48,594 nucleotides of DNA from Bacteroidales bacterium (GTDB taxonomy: Bacteria > Bacteroidota > Bacteroidia > Bacteroidales > UBA932). A program made the translations under genes and the position numbers. The notes beneath the pieces are model-generated. The model was not told where the DNA came from. It was given only the letters and a program-made list of their open reading frames with translations, and did not search any database. The DNA is taken from contig JAUYTX010000033.1 of the NCBI GenBank assembly GCA_030695025.1, forward strand, positions 1 through 48,594, read 5' to 3'. Below, one piece after another: positions 24,458 to 32,199 of this stretch. Numbering within the stretch: position 1 is the first letter of the stretch; each line of letters starts with the position of its first letter.

Positions 24458-24465
24458 CAAAAATA
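24458..24465 (-). promoter_or_regulatory. -7 element for the peptide transporter
   Basis: The minus strand reads TATTTTTG (TAnnTTTG), 41 bp before the ATG at 24417. It lies back to back with the -7 element of the acyltransferase gene, 12 bp away. Confidence 0.55.
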
Positions 24466-24477
24466 ATAAAATTTGGA

Positions 24478-24485
24478 TAACTTTG
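24478..24485 (+). promoter_or_regulatory. -7 element for the lipid A acyltransferase; decides the start
   Basis: TAACTTTG fully matches TAnnTTTG; TTCG at 24454-24457 is a near match to the -33 element with a 20-bp spacer. Transcription would begin near 24492, so a TTG at 24473 cannot be the start codon and ATG 24506 is used. Confidence 0.6.
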
Positions 24486-24505
24486 TTAAAAATCTAAAGC
24501 GCCGG

Positions 24506-25402
24506 ATGACTAAAACTGCATTTTTATTACTTTCCTCTCTCATCTACCTAATATCTCTTCTACCATTAAGGGTTCATTACTTTTTTTCTTCGATTCTTAT
24601 CTTCTTTATTAGCAAAATAATGGGATACAGGAGGTACACCTCGACCATTAATATCGCAAGGTCTTTTCCTGAATTCAAGTATGACAGAGTTGAAAAAACA
24701 GTAAATAAATTTTTTAAAAATTTTTCTGAAATCATAGCAGAAAGCATTTGGATAGTATCGGCATCAAGAAAAAGTGTATCTAAAATGGTTGCTATTTCTA
24801 ATCCGGATGTTTTGAGTGAAATTTATAAAAGGGGAGACTCAGTGATTTTAGTCGGAGGTCACACGGGTAATTGGGAAATAATTACTCGCATGGAGCTCTT
24901 TTCATCACCAGTTCCCATAGGATTCGAAGGAGACAGCCTTATTGTTGCATATAAGAGGCAACACAGCAAACTATCCGATAAGCTTGTCCGCTGGACAAGG
25001 AGCGTTCAAAAGACGGCAAATCTTGTAGAGTCAGGCTCCCTGGCCAGATATATGCTAAAAAACAAAAACAAAAAGCATTGCTACGTTCTCTATGCAGACC
25101 AGACGCCATTGCCTGGCTCAAAATTTGTGGTTAATTTCCTTCACAGAGAGACCACCATGATAAACGGGCCGGAGGTGTTGTCAAGACTGATTGATTGTCC
25201 GGTGGTCTATTTTGAGATGATGAGAGAGCGCAGAGGCAGATACAAAATCGTCCTCACAAAGATTACCGATAAACCATCGGATGTACCTGAGGGTTATATA
25301 ACTGAAAAATATGCCCGCTTACTGGAAGAGACCATAATAAGCAGCCCTGATAATTGGTTATGGTCACACAAAAGATGGAAAAGAGGAGTGGAGGAAAACT
25401 GA
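24506..25402 (+). CDS. Lysophospholipid/lipid A acyltransferase (LpxL/HtrB family)
   Basis: Inner-membrane acyltransferase that adds a secondary acyl chain to lipid A or a related lipid. From ATG 24506 the protein has 298 residues. It has an N-terminal membrane helix (AFLLLSSLIYLISLLPL), the catalytic H-x4-E motif GHTGNWE (His119, Glu124), a downstream YADQTPLPGSKFVVNFL block, and a C-terminal NWLWSHKRWKR, all typical of the family. The -7 element overlaps an upstream in-frame TTG, which supports the shorter start. It diverges from the peptide transporter. The DUF4831 gene follows 66 bp later. Confidence 0.92.
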   Translation: MTKTAFLLLSSLIYLISLLPLRVHYFFSSILIFFISKIMGYRRYTSTINIARSFPEFKYDRVEKTVNKFFKNFSEIIAESIWIVSASRKSVSKMVAISNPDVLSEIYKRGDSVILVGGHTGNWEIITRMELFSSPVPIGFEGDSLIVAYKRQHSKLSDKLVRWTRSVQKTANLVESGSLARYMLKNKNKKHCYVLYADQTPLPGSKFVVNFLHRETTMINGPEVLSRLIDCPVVYFEMMRERRGRYKIVLTKITDKPSDVPEGYITEKYARLLEETIISSPDNWLWSHKRWKRGVEEN

Positions 25403-25468
25403 AAGCCTTTGCGGATTGTTTGGCTAAATGTAAAAGTTGATAAATAACTGAGAATAATTAAAAGAAAT

Positions 25469-26542
25469 ATGAAAAATCTATTTAAGACCCTATTCATTGC
25501 CACAGCACTGATAATATCTATCAGAGCCGAAGCGCAAATTATTAACCCGGGACAGGGAGCGCCTGCAGGAGCAATTGTTTATTCTCTGCCCATGACAGCC
25601 ATTAATCTCAAGATAGGTGCTGAATATGAATTGTTTACCGCGGGTCCTTATGCAAGATTCGCACAGAAATATCTGGGAGTTCAGGCAAGAGAAGAAAATA
25701 GAGAGACATACAGGATTACTTCTGTACAGATGATTCCTTATATTGAGGCCGATCCTTCAGTAAATATTGCACTAAATCTGGGCAATAACAAAAATGCCTC
25801 AGCCAATTTTCTCGAGATGATTAATCAGGGATTAATTATGTGGTCGGACTCATATGCCGGGAAAATGGAAAAAATTCAATACCCTTTACTTGCAGGTAAT
25901 GCAGATTTTCTAAGATCGATGTCCGGGTCAAATCTGACTAGCGAAATGACAACGCTTTACAGAACGGTTCAAAGCAGGTCCAGCCTGGACAGAACGGCCG
26001 TACAACAAAGTCAGGTCGTGGAGAAGAGTCTGGAGAAGAGGGCAGAGGAGACGGCCAATTTGATTTTTAAACTCAGAGCCAAACGACTGGAGATAATTAC
26101 CGGGGAGACCGATGCTACATTCAGCGGTGAAGCACTCAGAGCAGCTATCACAGAAATCAATCGTCTTGAAAGAGAGTATCTTGACCTATTCCTTGGTAAA
26201 ACCGATTTTGGTAAACAGACAATGTCTTTTGATGTTGTCCCAAAAGCAGATAATGAAAAACAGATCTATATTGCATTTCGTTTGTCCGATACACAGGGTC
26301 TTCTTCCTGCAAGCAATCTGTCGGGTCGTCCGATAGTGATGGAGTTGATAAGAGAAGATGCAGCTACTGCTGTAAATATGGATGCCACAGCCGGGAGGGG
26401 AAGAGTGATTTACAGAAAACCGGCCATAGTGAACGCAAGGCTTACAGACGGGCAGACTGTTTTGATTCAATCCAGGATTCCTGTTTACCAACTTGGCAAT
26501 TTGATGTCTTTTCCTATTGAAATTGCTACCGGAAGGTTGTAA
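25469..26542 (+). CDS. DUF4831 family exported protein
   Basis: 357-residue protein with a Sec signal (about 1-22, ending ISIRAEAQ). The mature part matches DUF4831: an N-terminal beta region with IVYSLPMTAINLKIGAEYE, the TYRITSVQMIPYIEAD segment, a helical middle with ANLIFKLRAKRLEIITGETDA, and a beta-rich end. No catalytic motif is recognised. The family is restricted to Bacteroidota and its function is not established. It may be co-transcribed with the acyltransferase upstream, since no clear promoter is seen in the gap. Confidence 0.85.
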   Translation: MKNLFKTLFIATALIISIRAEAQIINPGQGAPAGAIVYSLPMTAINLKIGAEYELFTAGPYARFAQKYLGVQAREENRETYRITSVQMIPYIEADPSVNIALNLGNNKNASANFLEMINQGLIMWSDSYAGKMEKIQYPLLAGNADFLRSMSGSNLTSEMTTLYRTVQSRSSLDRTAVQQSQVVEKSLEKRAEETANLIFKLRAKRLEIITGETDATFSGEALRAAITEINRLEREYLDLFLGKTDFGKQTMSFDVVPKADNEKQIYIAFRLSDTQGLLPASNLSGRPIVMELIREDAATAVNMDATAGRGRVIYRKPAIVNARLTDGQTVLIQSRIPVYQLGNLMSFPIEIATGRL

Positions 26543-26559
26543 TTATGCCCTTTTTTTAG

Positions 26560-26567
26560 TATTTTTG
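26560..26567 (+). promoter_or_regulatory. -7 element for pepD
   Basis: TATTTTTG fully matches TAnnTTTG, 54 bp before the ATG at 26621. Confidence 0.5.
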
Positions 26568-26620
26568 ACTCTTTACGCGCAAAATAATTCAATTAAATAT
26601 TAATTTTTAAAATTACCGTT

Positions 26621-28075
26621 ATGGACATCAGAGAATTGAAACCCGAAAGGGTATGGACCCATTTTTATTCACTAACCCAGATTCCACGCCCTTCAAAAAA
26701 AGAGGAAAAAGCAGTGCTATTCCTTGAGAAGTTTGGCAAAGACCTTGGGCTTGAAACAATAAAAGACCAACTGGGAAACATTATCATTAGAAAGCCTGCC
26801 AGCAAAGGCATGGAAAACAGAAAGGGAATTATTTTCCAGGCACACATTGACATGGTTCCTCAGAAGAATAGTGATAAAGTACACGACTTTGAGAAAGACC
26901 CTATAGTGCCAAGAATAGTTGAAGACTGGATGTACGCAACCGGAACAACCCTTGGAGCAGATAACGGTCTTGGTATTGCTGTTGCAATGGCAGTTCTGGA
27001 AGACAAAGATATGGTACACGGCCCTGTTGAGGCACTCTTTACAATTGACGAAGAGGCAGGAATGAATGGAGCAAGAGGTTTGAAAGCCGGTTTGCTTAAA
27101 GGGGATATTCTTATTAACCTTGACTCAGAGGATGAGGGAGAGCTTTATGTAGGATGTGCAGGGGGTCTTGATGCCAATGTTAAATTTACTTATAGCGAAG
27201 TTGCTGCCCCTGCAGGTACAGAGGGTTACAAACTAAACATAACAGGTCTTAAAGGCGGTCACTCAGGAATGGACATCGTTCTTGGCAGAGGTAACGCAAA
27301 TAAGGCTCTGGTAAGGATTTTACTTCCTCTTATGAAAGATCTTGGTGCATCTCTTGCCTCAATTGAGGGAGGAAGCCTGAGAAACGCAATTCCAAGAGAG
27401 GGATTTGCAACTCTTGCAATTCCGGCTGCCAACGTAGAGGCTGCAAAAAAGGTTGTTGAAAAGCACTTTACCGAGATGAAGCATGAACTTGCTGCACACG
27501 AAGCCGATCTTAAGATTACACTTGAAAAATGTGATACCCCGGCTACAATAATTGACAACAAAACCGCTCTAAACATGGTTAAGGCTGTCTATGTGTGTCC
27601 AAACGGAGTAGAGAGGATGAGTGACGCCATGCCGGGTCTTGTTGAGACATCAAACAACCTTGCAATTGCTAAATCCGGCAACGGCAAAATAGAGATCAGC
27701 TGTCTTATGAGAAGTTCGGTTGATTCAGCTAAAGATATTCTTGCAGCTGCAATAGCATCAACATTTGAGCTGGCAGGAGCTGAGGTATCTCTATCCGGCG
27801 GATATCCGGGATGGAAGCCAAATATGGACTCTGATATTCTTAAGACAATGAAGGTGGTTTACAAAAACCTTTACGGTAATGAGCCGGAGGTTAAAGCTAT
27901 TCATGCCGGTCTTGAATGTGGTATCTTGGGTGGTGCTTATCCTAACTGGGATATGATTTCATGCGGACCTACAATCCGCTCACCTCACTCACCTGACGAA
28001 AGGGTAAATATTCCGACTGTTCAGAAGTGGTGGGATTACGTTGTAGAGGTGCTTAAAAATGCCCCTGTAAAATAA
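26621..28075 (+). CDS. pepD: Aminoacyl-histidine dipeptidase (PepD, peptidase M20)
   Basis: Cytoplasmic di-zinc exopeptidase that cleaves dipeptides such as Xaa-His, 484 residues. M20 metal and catalytic residues are in order: HIDMV (His75, Asp77), GADNGLG (bridging Asp114), DEEAGMNG (catalytic Glu144, ligand Glu145), LDSEDEGE (ligand Asp near 165) and HAGLECG near 430 with the last His ligand, plus the C-terminal GPTIRSPHSPDE. The dimerisation lid lies about 190-380. It works with the nearby peptide transporter in peptide use. The transcript ends in the hairpin that also holds the rpsF promoter. Confidence 0.95.
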   Translation: MDIRELKPERVWTHFYSLTQIPRPSKKEEKAVLFLEKFGKDLGLETIKDQLGNIIIRKPASKGMENRKGIIFQAHIDMVPQKNSDKVHDFEKDPIVPRIVEDWMYATGTTLGADNGLGIAVAMAVLEDKDMVHGPVEALFTIDEEAGMNGARGLKAGLLKGDILINLDSEDEGELYVGCAGGLDANVKFTYSEVAAPAGTEGYKLNITGLKGGHSGMDIVLGRGNANKALVRILLPLMKDLGASLASIEGGSLRNAIPREGFATLAIPAANVEAAKKVVEKHFTEMKHELAAHEADLKITLEKCDTPATIIDNKTALNMVKAVYVCPNGVERMSDAMPGLVETSNNLAIAKSGNGKIEISCLMRSSVDSAKDILAAAIASTFELAGAEVSLSGGYPGWKPNMDSDILKTMKVVYKNLYGNEPEVKAIHAGLECGILGGAYPNWDMISCGPTIRSPHSPDERVNIPTVQKWWDYVVEVLKNAPVK

Positions 28076-28091
28076 TAAGTTACCAAAATAA

Positions 28092-28122
28092 TTTGTAGGG
28101 CTGAAAATATTCGTTATATTTG
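28092..28122 (+). promoter_or_regulatory. Complete Bacteroidota promoter for rpsF-rpsR-rplI
   Basis: TTTG at 28092-28095, a 19-bp spacer, then TATATTTG at 28115-28122: a full match to both elements at standard spacing. Predicted start near 28129. The -7 element forms part of the upstream gene's terminator stem. Confidence 0.85.
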
Positions 28123-28134
28123 CAGCCCTTTTTT
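28098..28134 (+). terminator. Terminator of pepD, overlapping the rpsF promoter
   Basis: GGGCTGAAAATAT (28098-28110) pairs with ATATTTGCAGCCC (28116-28128) with one mismatch across a 5-base loop, followed by six T residues (28129-28134). It sits 23 bp after the pepD stop. Its 3' arm contains most of the rpsF -7 element. Confidence 0.75.
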
Positions 28135-28155
28135 AATTATTAAAGTTTAATAAAA

Positions 28156-28509
28156 ATGTTAAGAAATTACGAAACCGTTTTCATTGCAACTCCCGTTTTA
28201 TCTGATGTTCAGATAAAGGAAGCGGTAAAAAAGTATCGTGACTTCATTACCGACAATGGTGGTGAAATTGTACACGAAGAGGACTGGGGCCTCAAGAAAT
28301 TGGCTTACCCAATCCAGAAAAAAACTACAGGTTTTTATCACCTGATTGAATTCAAGGCAGACCCTGCCATGATATCAAAACTCGAGATTCAGTATCGTCG
28401 TGATGAGAGAATCATCAGATTTCTGACTTTTGCCTTTGACAAACATTCAGCGGCATATGCAGAGAAGAGAAGAGCGAACAAAACTGAGACTAAAGCTAAG
28501 GAGGTTTAA
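28156..28509 (+). CDS. rpsF: 30S ribosomal protein S6
   Basis: 117-residue S6, with [20 protein letters not shown] at the start, the [20 protein letters not shown] core that contacts S18, and a Lys/Ala/Glu-rich C-terminal tail (about 98-117). The first gene of the S6-S18-L9 operon; S18 follows after 2 bp. There is no single-strand-binding gene between rpsF and rpsR, unlike E. coli or B. subtilis. Confidence 0.97.
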   Translation: MLRNYETVFIATPVLSDVQIKEAVKKYRDFITDNGGEIVHEEDWGLKKLAYPIQKKTTGFYHLIEFKADPAMISKLEIQYRRDERIIRFLTFAFDKHSAAYAEKRRANKTETKAKEV

Positions 28510-28511
28510 TT

Positions 28512-28784
28512 ATGGCAAATCCAGCAAACAACGAAATTCGTTATCTAAATCCTCCTACTGTTGAGGTTAAAAAGAAAAAGTACCGCCGCTTTAAAAAATC
28601 AGGCATTAAGTACATTGACTACAAAGACGCTGAGTTTTTGAAGAAGTTTCTCAATGAGCAGGGTAAGATTCTTCCCCGCCGTCTTACAGGAACATCTCTG
28701 AAATTTCAGAAGAAAGTTTCTCAGGCTGTTAAGCGTGCAAGACACCTTGCTTTGCTGCCATACGTTACAGATTTAATGAAATAA
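28512..28784 (+). CDS. rpsR: 30S ribosomal protein S18
   Basis: 90-residue S18 with [41 protein letters not shown] and the C-terminal [19 protein letters not shown] signature. No N-terminal CxxC zinc pair is present, so it is the zinc-independent form. It sits between S6 and L9, binds S6 in the platform of the small subunit, and is two bases from rpsF. Confidence 0.97.
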   Translation: MANPANNEIRYLNPPTVEVKKKKYRRFKKSGIKYIDYKDAEFLKKFLNEQGKILPRRLTGTSLKFQKKVSQAVKRARHLALLPYVTDLMK

Positions 28785-28802
28785 GCAAAGGAGAGAGATA
28801 AT

Positions 28803-29255
28803 ATGGAAATTATACTAATACAGGATGTTCCTAATTTAGGTCATAAAGACGATATCGTTACTGTGCGTAACGGATATGCAACAAATTATCTGATTCCTAA
28901 GGGTTTTGCGAAAATGGCAACCCCTTCTGCAAAAAAGATGCATGCCGAAAACCTAAGACAGAGAGCTCATAAAGAGGCAAATATCAGAGCTGAAGCATCT
29001 GCTCAGGCAGCCAAGCTTGAAGGCTCACAAGTTATTATAGCAACTAAAGTAAGTTCAACCGGTAAGATATTCGGATCGGTTAACAATATTCAGGTTGCGG
29101 AGGCTCTTGCTGCCAAAGGATTTGAAATAGACAGAAGAAATATCACTATTCTTGGTGAAGAATCTGTTAAAGAGATTGGCGTATATGATGCAGTTGTTAA
29201 ATTTTACAAAGAGATCAAAGCTAATATCAAAATCGAAATTACTGCAGAAGATTAA
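28803..29255 (+). CDS. rplI: 50S ribosomal protein L9
   Basis: 150-residue L9 with the N-terminal rRNA-binding domain (MEIILIQDVPNLGHKDDIVTV, GYATNYLIPKGFA), the long connecting helix (about 41-75) and the C-terminal domain ending IKIEITAED. A purine-rich AAAGGAG site lies about 9 bases before the ATG, one of few clear Shine-Dalgarno sites in the window. It is last in the operon and is followed by a strong terminator. Confidence 0.97.
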   Translation: MEIILIQDVPNLGHKDDIVTVRNGYATNYLIPKGFAKMATPSAKKMHAENLRQRAHKEANIRAEASAQAAKLEGSQVIIATKVSSTGKIFGSVNNIQVAEALAAKGFEIDRRNITILGEESVKEIGVYDAVVKFYKEIKANIKIEITAED

Positions 29256-29285
29256 TCATTCCGCAAATTTTGAAAATAATACGAA

Positions 29286-29310
29286 AGCTGTCTTAGGGCA
29301 GCTTTTTTTT
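29286..29310 (+). terminator. Rho-independent terminator after rplI
   Basis: AGCTGTC and GGCAGCT (one G-U pair) around TTAG, then at least seven T residues. Confidence 0.85.
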
Positions 29311-29365
29311 ACAGAGAGCTGTAAAAATATATTCAAATTATTGAACAACAACCGATCTTTATTAT

Positions 29366-29373
29366 TATATTTG
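29366..29373 (+). promoter_or_regulatory. -7 element for the OmpA-family gene
   Basis: TATATTTG fully matches TAnnTTTG, 27 bp before the ATG at 29400. A TTG lies at 29341-29343, slightly beyond ideal spacing. Confidence 0.55.
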
Positions 29374-29399
29374 ATAAATCTACCAAAATTAATCTGGAT

Positions 29400-30566
29400 A
29401 TGAAAAGGAAATTACTAACATTGACACTCCTGCTGATTACAGCAGTGTCATTCTCACAGAATCAGCCAGAAGGGAGCAAATATGGCCCCTTCCTGACAAA
29501 TAAATTTTTCGACAACTGGTTTATTTCAGCCGGTGGTGGTATACAATGGATGTATGGAGAGCACGATACAAAAGCATCGTTTAAAAATAGAATCTCGCCA
29601 GCAATAGACATTTCGCTAGGTAAATGGATTACTCCTTCAATAGGAATAAGAGGCCAGTTTGGCGGCTTCACTATGAAAGGTCTCTCTATTGACCCAACAG
29701 CAAAATTCATCGAAGGTCCTTCTGCTGATTGCGCCGGATGTTTTGAAGAGAAGTTTAACTTCTTTAATCTTCACGGTGATCTAATGTGGAATCTATCTAA
29801 CACAATAGGAGGTTACAGACAAGATCGTATTCTGGAATTCATTCCATTCCTTGGAGTTGGTTATGCCCGTTCATATAAGGAAAATGTTAATCCTGTTTAC
29901 AAAGAGGCATCTGCAACAGTAGGACTGCTTAACAAAATTCGCCTTTCTCAGGCTGTCGATTTCAATGTTGAGCTTAAAGCACTGTTGGTAAATGACAGGT
30001 TCGACGGTTATGAAGTCGGTCAGGGTATTGAAGAGCTTGTATCTGCAACTATCGGTTTTACATACAACTTCAAAAAGAGAGGTTTTGACAAATATGTTGA
30101 ACCTATACCTTGCGATTACTCTCCTTACACTTCAAAAATTTCAGCTCTCGAGCAGAAAATTGCAGACGCAGATGCTAAAGCCAGTAAACTTGCATCTGAC
30201 CTTGCAAACGAAAAGAATAAAAAACCAGAGGTTATTAAGTCAGTTGAGTACATAGCATCTCCAATTGCAATATTCTTCCCTATCAATCAGTCTAGGCTGA
30301 CAGATATGGACCTGATCAATCTTGGTACCTTCGCAGAGGCTGTTAAGAAAACAGGTAAGACATACAAGATTATGGGATCTGCCGACAAAGCTACAGGCAG
30401 CAAAAAAATTAATCTTAAACTTAGTCAGGATCGTGCAAACAGTGTTTACAATGCACTTGTAAATAAATTTGGAGTAAACGCTTCACAACTTCAGGTAATT
30501 GCAAAAGGTGACGAAAACGAACCTTTCGACAAGCCGGTTTTGAATCGTGTTGTAATTCTCGAATAA
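29400..30566 (+). CDS. OmpA-family outer membrane protein
   Basis: 388-residue porin-type protein. Signal peptide (about 1-19), an eight-strand-like beta region (about 25-235), a short coiled-coil linker (SALEQKIADADAKASKLASD, near 246-265), and a C-terminal OmpA domain that binds peptidoglycan (SPIAIFFPINQSRLTDMDLIN and KINLKLSQDRANSVYNALV). The PINQS-then-SQDRANSVY pattern contains the conserved Asp/Arg that hold diaminopimelate. The function is to tie the outer membrane to the wall, probably one of the abundant OmpA proteins. It is monocistronic: promoter and perfect terminator flank it. Confidence 0.92.
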   Translation: MKRKLLTLTLLLITAVSFSQNQPEGSKYGPFLTNKFFDNWFISAGGGIQWMYGEHDTKASFKNRISPAIDISLGKWITPSIGIRGQFGGFTMKGLSIDPTAKFIEGPSADCAGCFEEKFNFFNLHGDLMWNLSNTIGGYRQDRILEFIPFLGVGYARSYKENVNPVYKEASATVGLLNKIRLSQAVDFNVELKALLVNDRFDGYEVGQGIEELVSATIGFTYNFKKRGFDKYVEPIPCDYSPYTSKISALEQKIADADAKASKLASDLANEKNKKPEVIKSVEYIASPIAIFFPINQSRLTDMDLINLGTFAEAVKKTGKTYKIMGSADKATGSKKINLKLSQDRANSVYNALVNKFGVNASQLQVIAKGDENEPFDKPVLNRVVILE

Positions 30567-30588
30567 TTACCAACTCATTACTTAGAGA

Positions 30589-30617
30589 AGACTGTCCGCA
30601 CGGACAGTCTTTTTTTG
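30589..30617 (+). terminator. Strong rho-independent terminator after the OmpA-family gene
   Basis: A perfect 10-bp stem AGACTGTCCG/CGGACAGTCT with a 2-base centre and seven T residues after it. Confidence 0.93.
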
Positions 30618-30666
30618 TTACAACGGTTCATAATTTTATATAACTTAGTGCTATAAAATATTTACA

Positions 30667-31638
30667 ATGAAAACATCAGAAAATAAATCAGATGTAACCG
30701 GCGAACAGCCTTTTAAAGGAGTATGTCTTAACGGATTTCTTATGATCTTTTTGGACCTTATTCTCATTGCAGTGTCAGTTGCACTTATGTTTCAAACCGA
30801 ACTTCTCGGAGATTGGATTATAATCCTTTCAATTATCGGGTTCATGTCCTCTATGCTTTTATGGGCGGGCTTCATGCAGCTTGAGCCAAATGAAGCAAGA
30901 GCCATGGTATTTTTTGGCAAGTATAAAGGAACCTTCAAAATGACAGGCTTTTTTTGGGTTAACCCATTTACGGCAAAGAAGAAGCTTTCACTAAGAGCGC
31001 GAAATCTTGATGTTAAACCAATAAAGGTTAATGATAAAGCAGGAAATCCGATTATGATTGGCTTGGTGCTTGTCTGGAGACTCAGGGATACCTACAAGGC
31101 AATGTTTGAAATAGACGCACAAACAATGGCAAGGTCGGGTGTTCAGCCTGGCGCAGTCTCAGGTGATCAGACAGTTGGTAACAGAATGAACGCATTTGAA
31201 AATTTTGTCAAGGTTCAGTCAGATGCGGCACTAAGGCAGGTTGCGGGACAATATGCCTATGATGACAACGAAGTTGCAGAAAGTCAGTTGACTCTAAGAG
31301 GTGGTGGTGAGGAAATTAACCAGCAGTTGGTTAATGAACTAAATAATCGGCTAAGTATGGCCGGTATAGAGGTGTGTGAAGCCAGAATCAATTACCTTGC
31401 CTATGCACCTGAGATTGCTGCAGTGATGTTGAGACGTCAACAGGCTTCGGCTGTTATTGCTGCCAGAGAAAAGATTGTTGAGGGCGCTGTTTCAATGGTT
31501 AAAATGGCACTTGAAAAAATCGATAGCGAAGGAATTGCAAAGTTTGACAAAGATGCGAAAGTTAAAATGGTTTCAAACCTGCTTGTAGTTCTATGTGCTG
31601 ACGAGGCTGCACAACCAGTAATTAATACAGGAGATTAA
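30667..31638 (+). CDS. SPFH/Band 7 domain membrane protein
   Basis: 323-residue protein with two adjacent hydrophobic helices (about 23-44 and 47-68) followed by an SPFH domain (about 72-250: LEPNEARAMVFFGKYKGT, KGTFKMTGFFWVNPF, LSLRARNLDV, VKVNDKAGNPIMIGLVLVWR). The helical end has AYAPEIAAVMLRRQQASAVIAAREKIVEGAV, a family feature. SPFH proteins form membrane-associated oligomeric scaffolds. No NfeD partner is adjacent, so the specific role is open. It stands alone between two terminator/promoter regions. Confidence 0.88.
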   Translation: MKTSENKSDVTGEQPFKGVCLNGFLMIFLDLILIAVSVALMFQTELLGDWIIILSIIGFMSSMLLWAGFMQLEPNEARAMVFFGKYKGTFKMTGFFWVNPFTAKKKLSLRARNLDVKPIKVNDKAGNPIMIGLVLVWRLRDTYKAMFEIDAQTMARSGVQPGAVSGDQTVGNRMNAFENFVKVQSDAALRQVAGQYAYDDNEVAESQLTLRGGGEEINQQLVNELNNRLSMAGIEVCEARINYLAYAPEIAAVMLRRQQASAVIAAREKIVEGAVSMVKMALEKIDSEGIAKFDKDAKVKMVSNLLVVLCADEAAQPVINTGD

Positions 31639-31709
31639 TTTCAATAAAACAAAAATCTATTGTTGAAGAAATAATAACCCCTACAGCAAAAGATAAATAT
31701 TAAACAGAA

Positions 31710-31770
31710 TAACTAATGTGTTTAGTTAAGTAACTAATAAAGATAGTTGCATAACTAAATATATTAGTTA
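31710..31770. promoter_or_regulatory. Three phased BlaI-type operators
   Basis: TAACTAA-N5-TTAGTTA occurs at 31710-31728 (perfect), 31731-31749 (right half ATAGTTG, 5 of 7) and 31752-31770 (perfect). The start-to-start distance is exactly 21 bp both times, with 2-bp gaps. The third site runs into the -7 element at 31769. Repression of the blaI-blaR1-like pair by its own repressor is the expected outcome. Confidence 0.75.
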
Positions 31771-31776
31771 TATTTG
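31769..31776 (+). promoter_or_regulatory. -7 element for the BlaI/BlaR1 pair
   Basis: TATATTTG fully matches TAnnTTTG, 49 bp before the ATG at 31826, and overlaps the last operator by two bases. Confidence 0.65.
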
Positions 31777-31825
31777 TATTGTAAACATTTGCTGTAAATT
31801 TATATACTTCTTAAAGTATCAAGAA

Positions 31826-32191
31826 ATGAACAAATTAACAATAAAAGAAGAGGAGATAATGTCTTTCTTCTGGAATAACGGGCCTCTTTTTGTTAGAGAA
31901 ATAGTTGATCTTTACCCTGAACCCAAACCCCATTTTAATACTATTTCAACAAATGTAAGGAGTTTGGAAGAGAAGGGTTTTTTGTCACATACATCTTACG
32001 GTAATACCTTTAAGTATTTTCACATAATTGAAGAGCAAGACTACAAAAGAGGGACCTTGCTTAATGTAGTAAACAAATATTTTAAAAATTCATACCTGGG
32101 CCTGGTATCATCATTTATCGAAGAGGATAAAATTTCAATAGATGAATTGAAAAAATTAATTGAGAAGGCAGAGAATAGTAAAACAGATTAG
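31826..32191 (+). CDS. BlaI/MecI/CopY-family transcriptional repressor
   Basis: 121-residue winged-helix repressor: helix-turn-helix near 7-60 (LTIKEEEIMSFFWNNGPLFV, HFNTISTNVRSLEEKGFLSH) and a C-terminal dimerisation helix bundle with FIEEDKISIDELKKLIEKAE. It is released from DNA by proteolysis, probably by the M56 protease encoded 8 bp downstream. Its own promoter carries three phased palindromes. No beta-lactamase gene is adjacent, so antibiotic sensing should not be assumed; many Bacteroidota pairs respond to other signals. Confidence 0.93.
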   Translation: MNKLTIKEEEIMSFFWNNGPLFVREIVDLYPEPKPHFNTISTNVRSLEEKGFLSHTSYGNTFKYFHIIEEQDYKRGTLLNVVNKYFKNSYLGLVSSFIEEDKISIDELKKLIEKAENSKTD

Positions 32192-32199
32192 TTGAAGAT

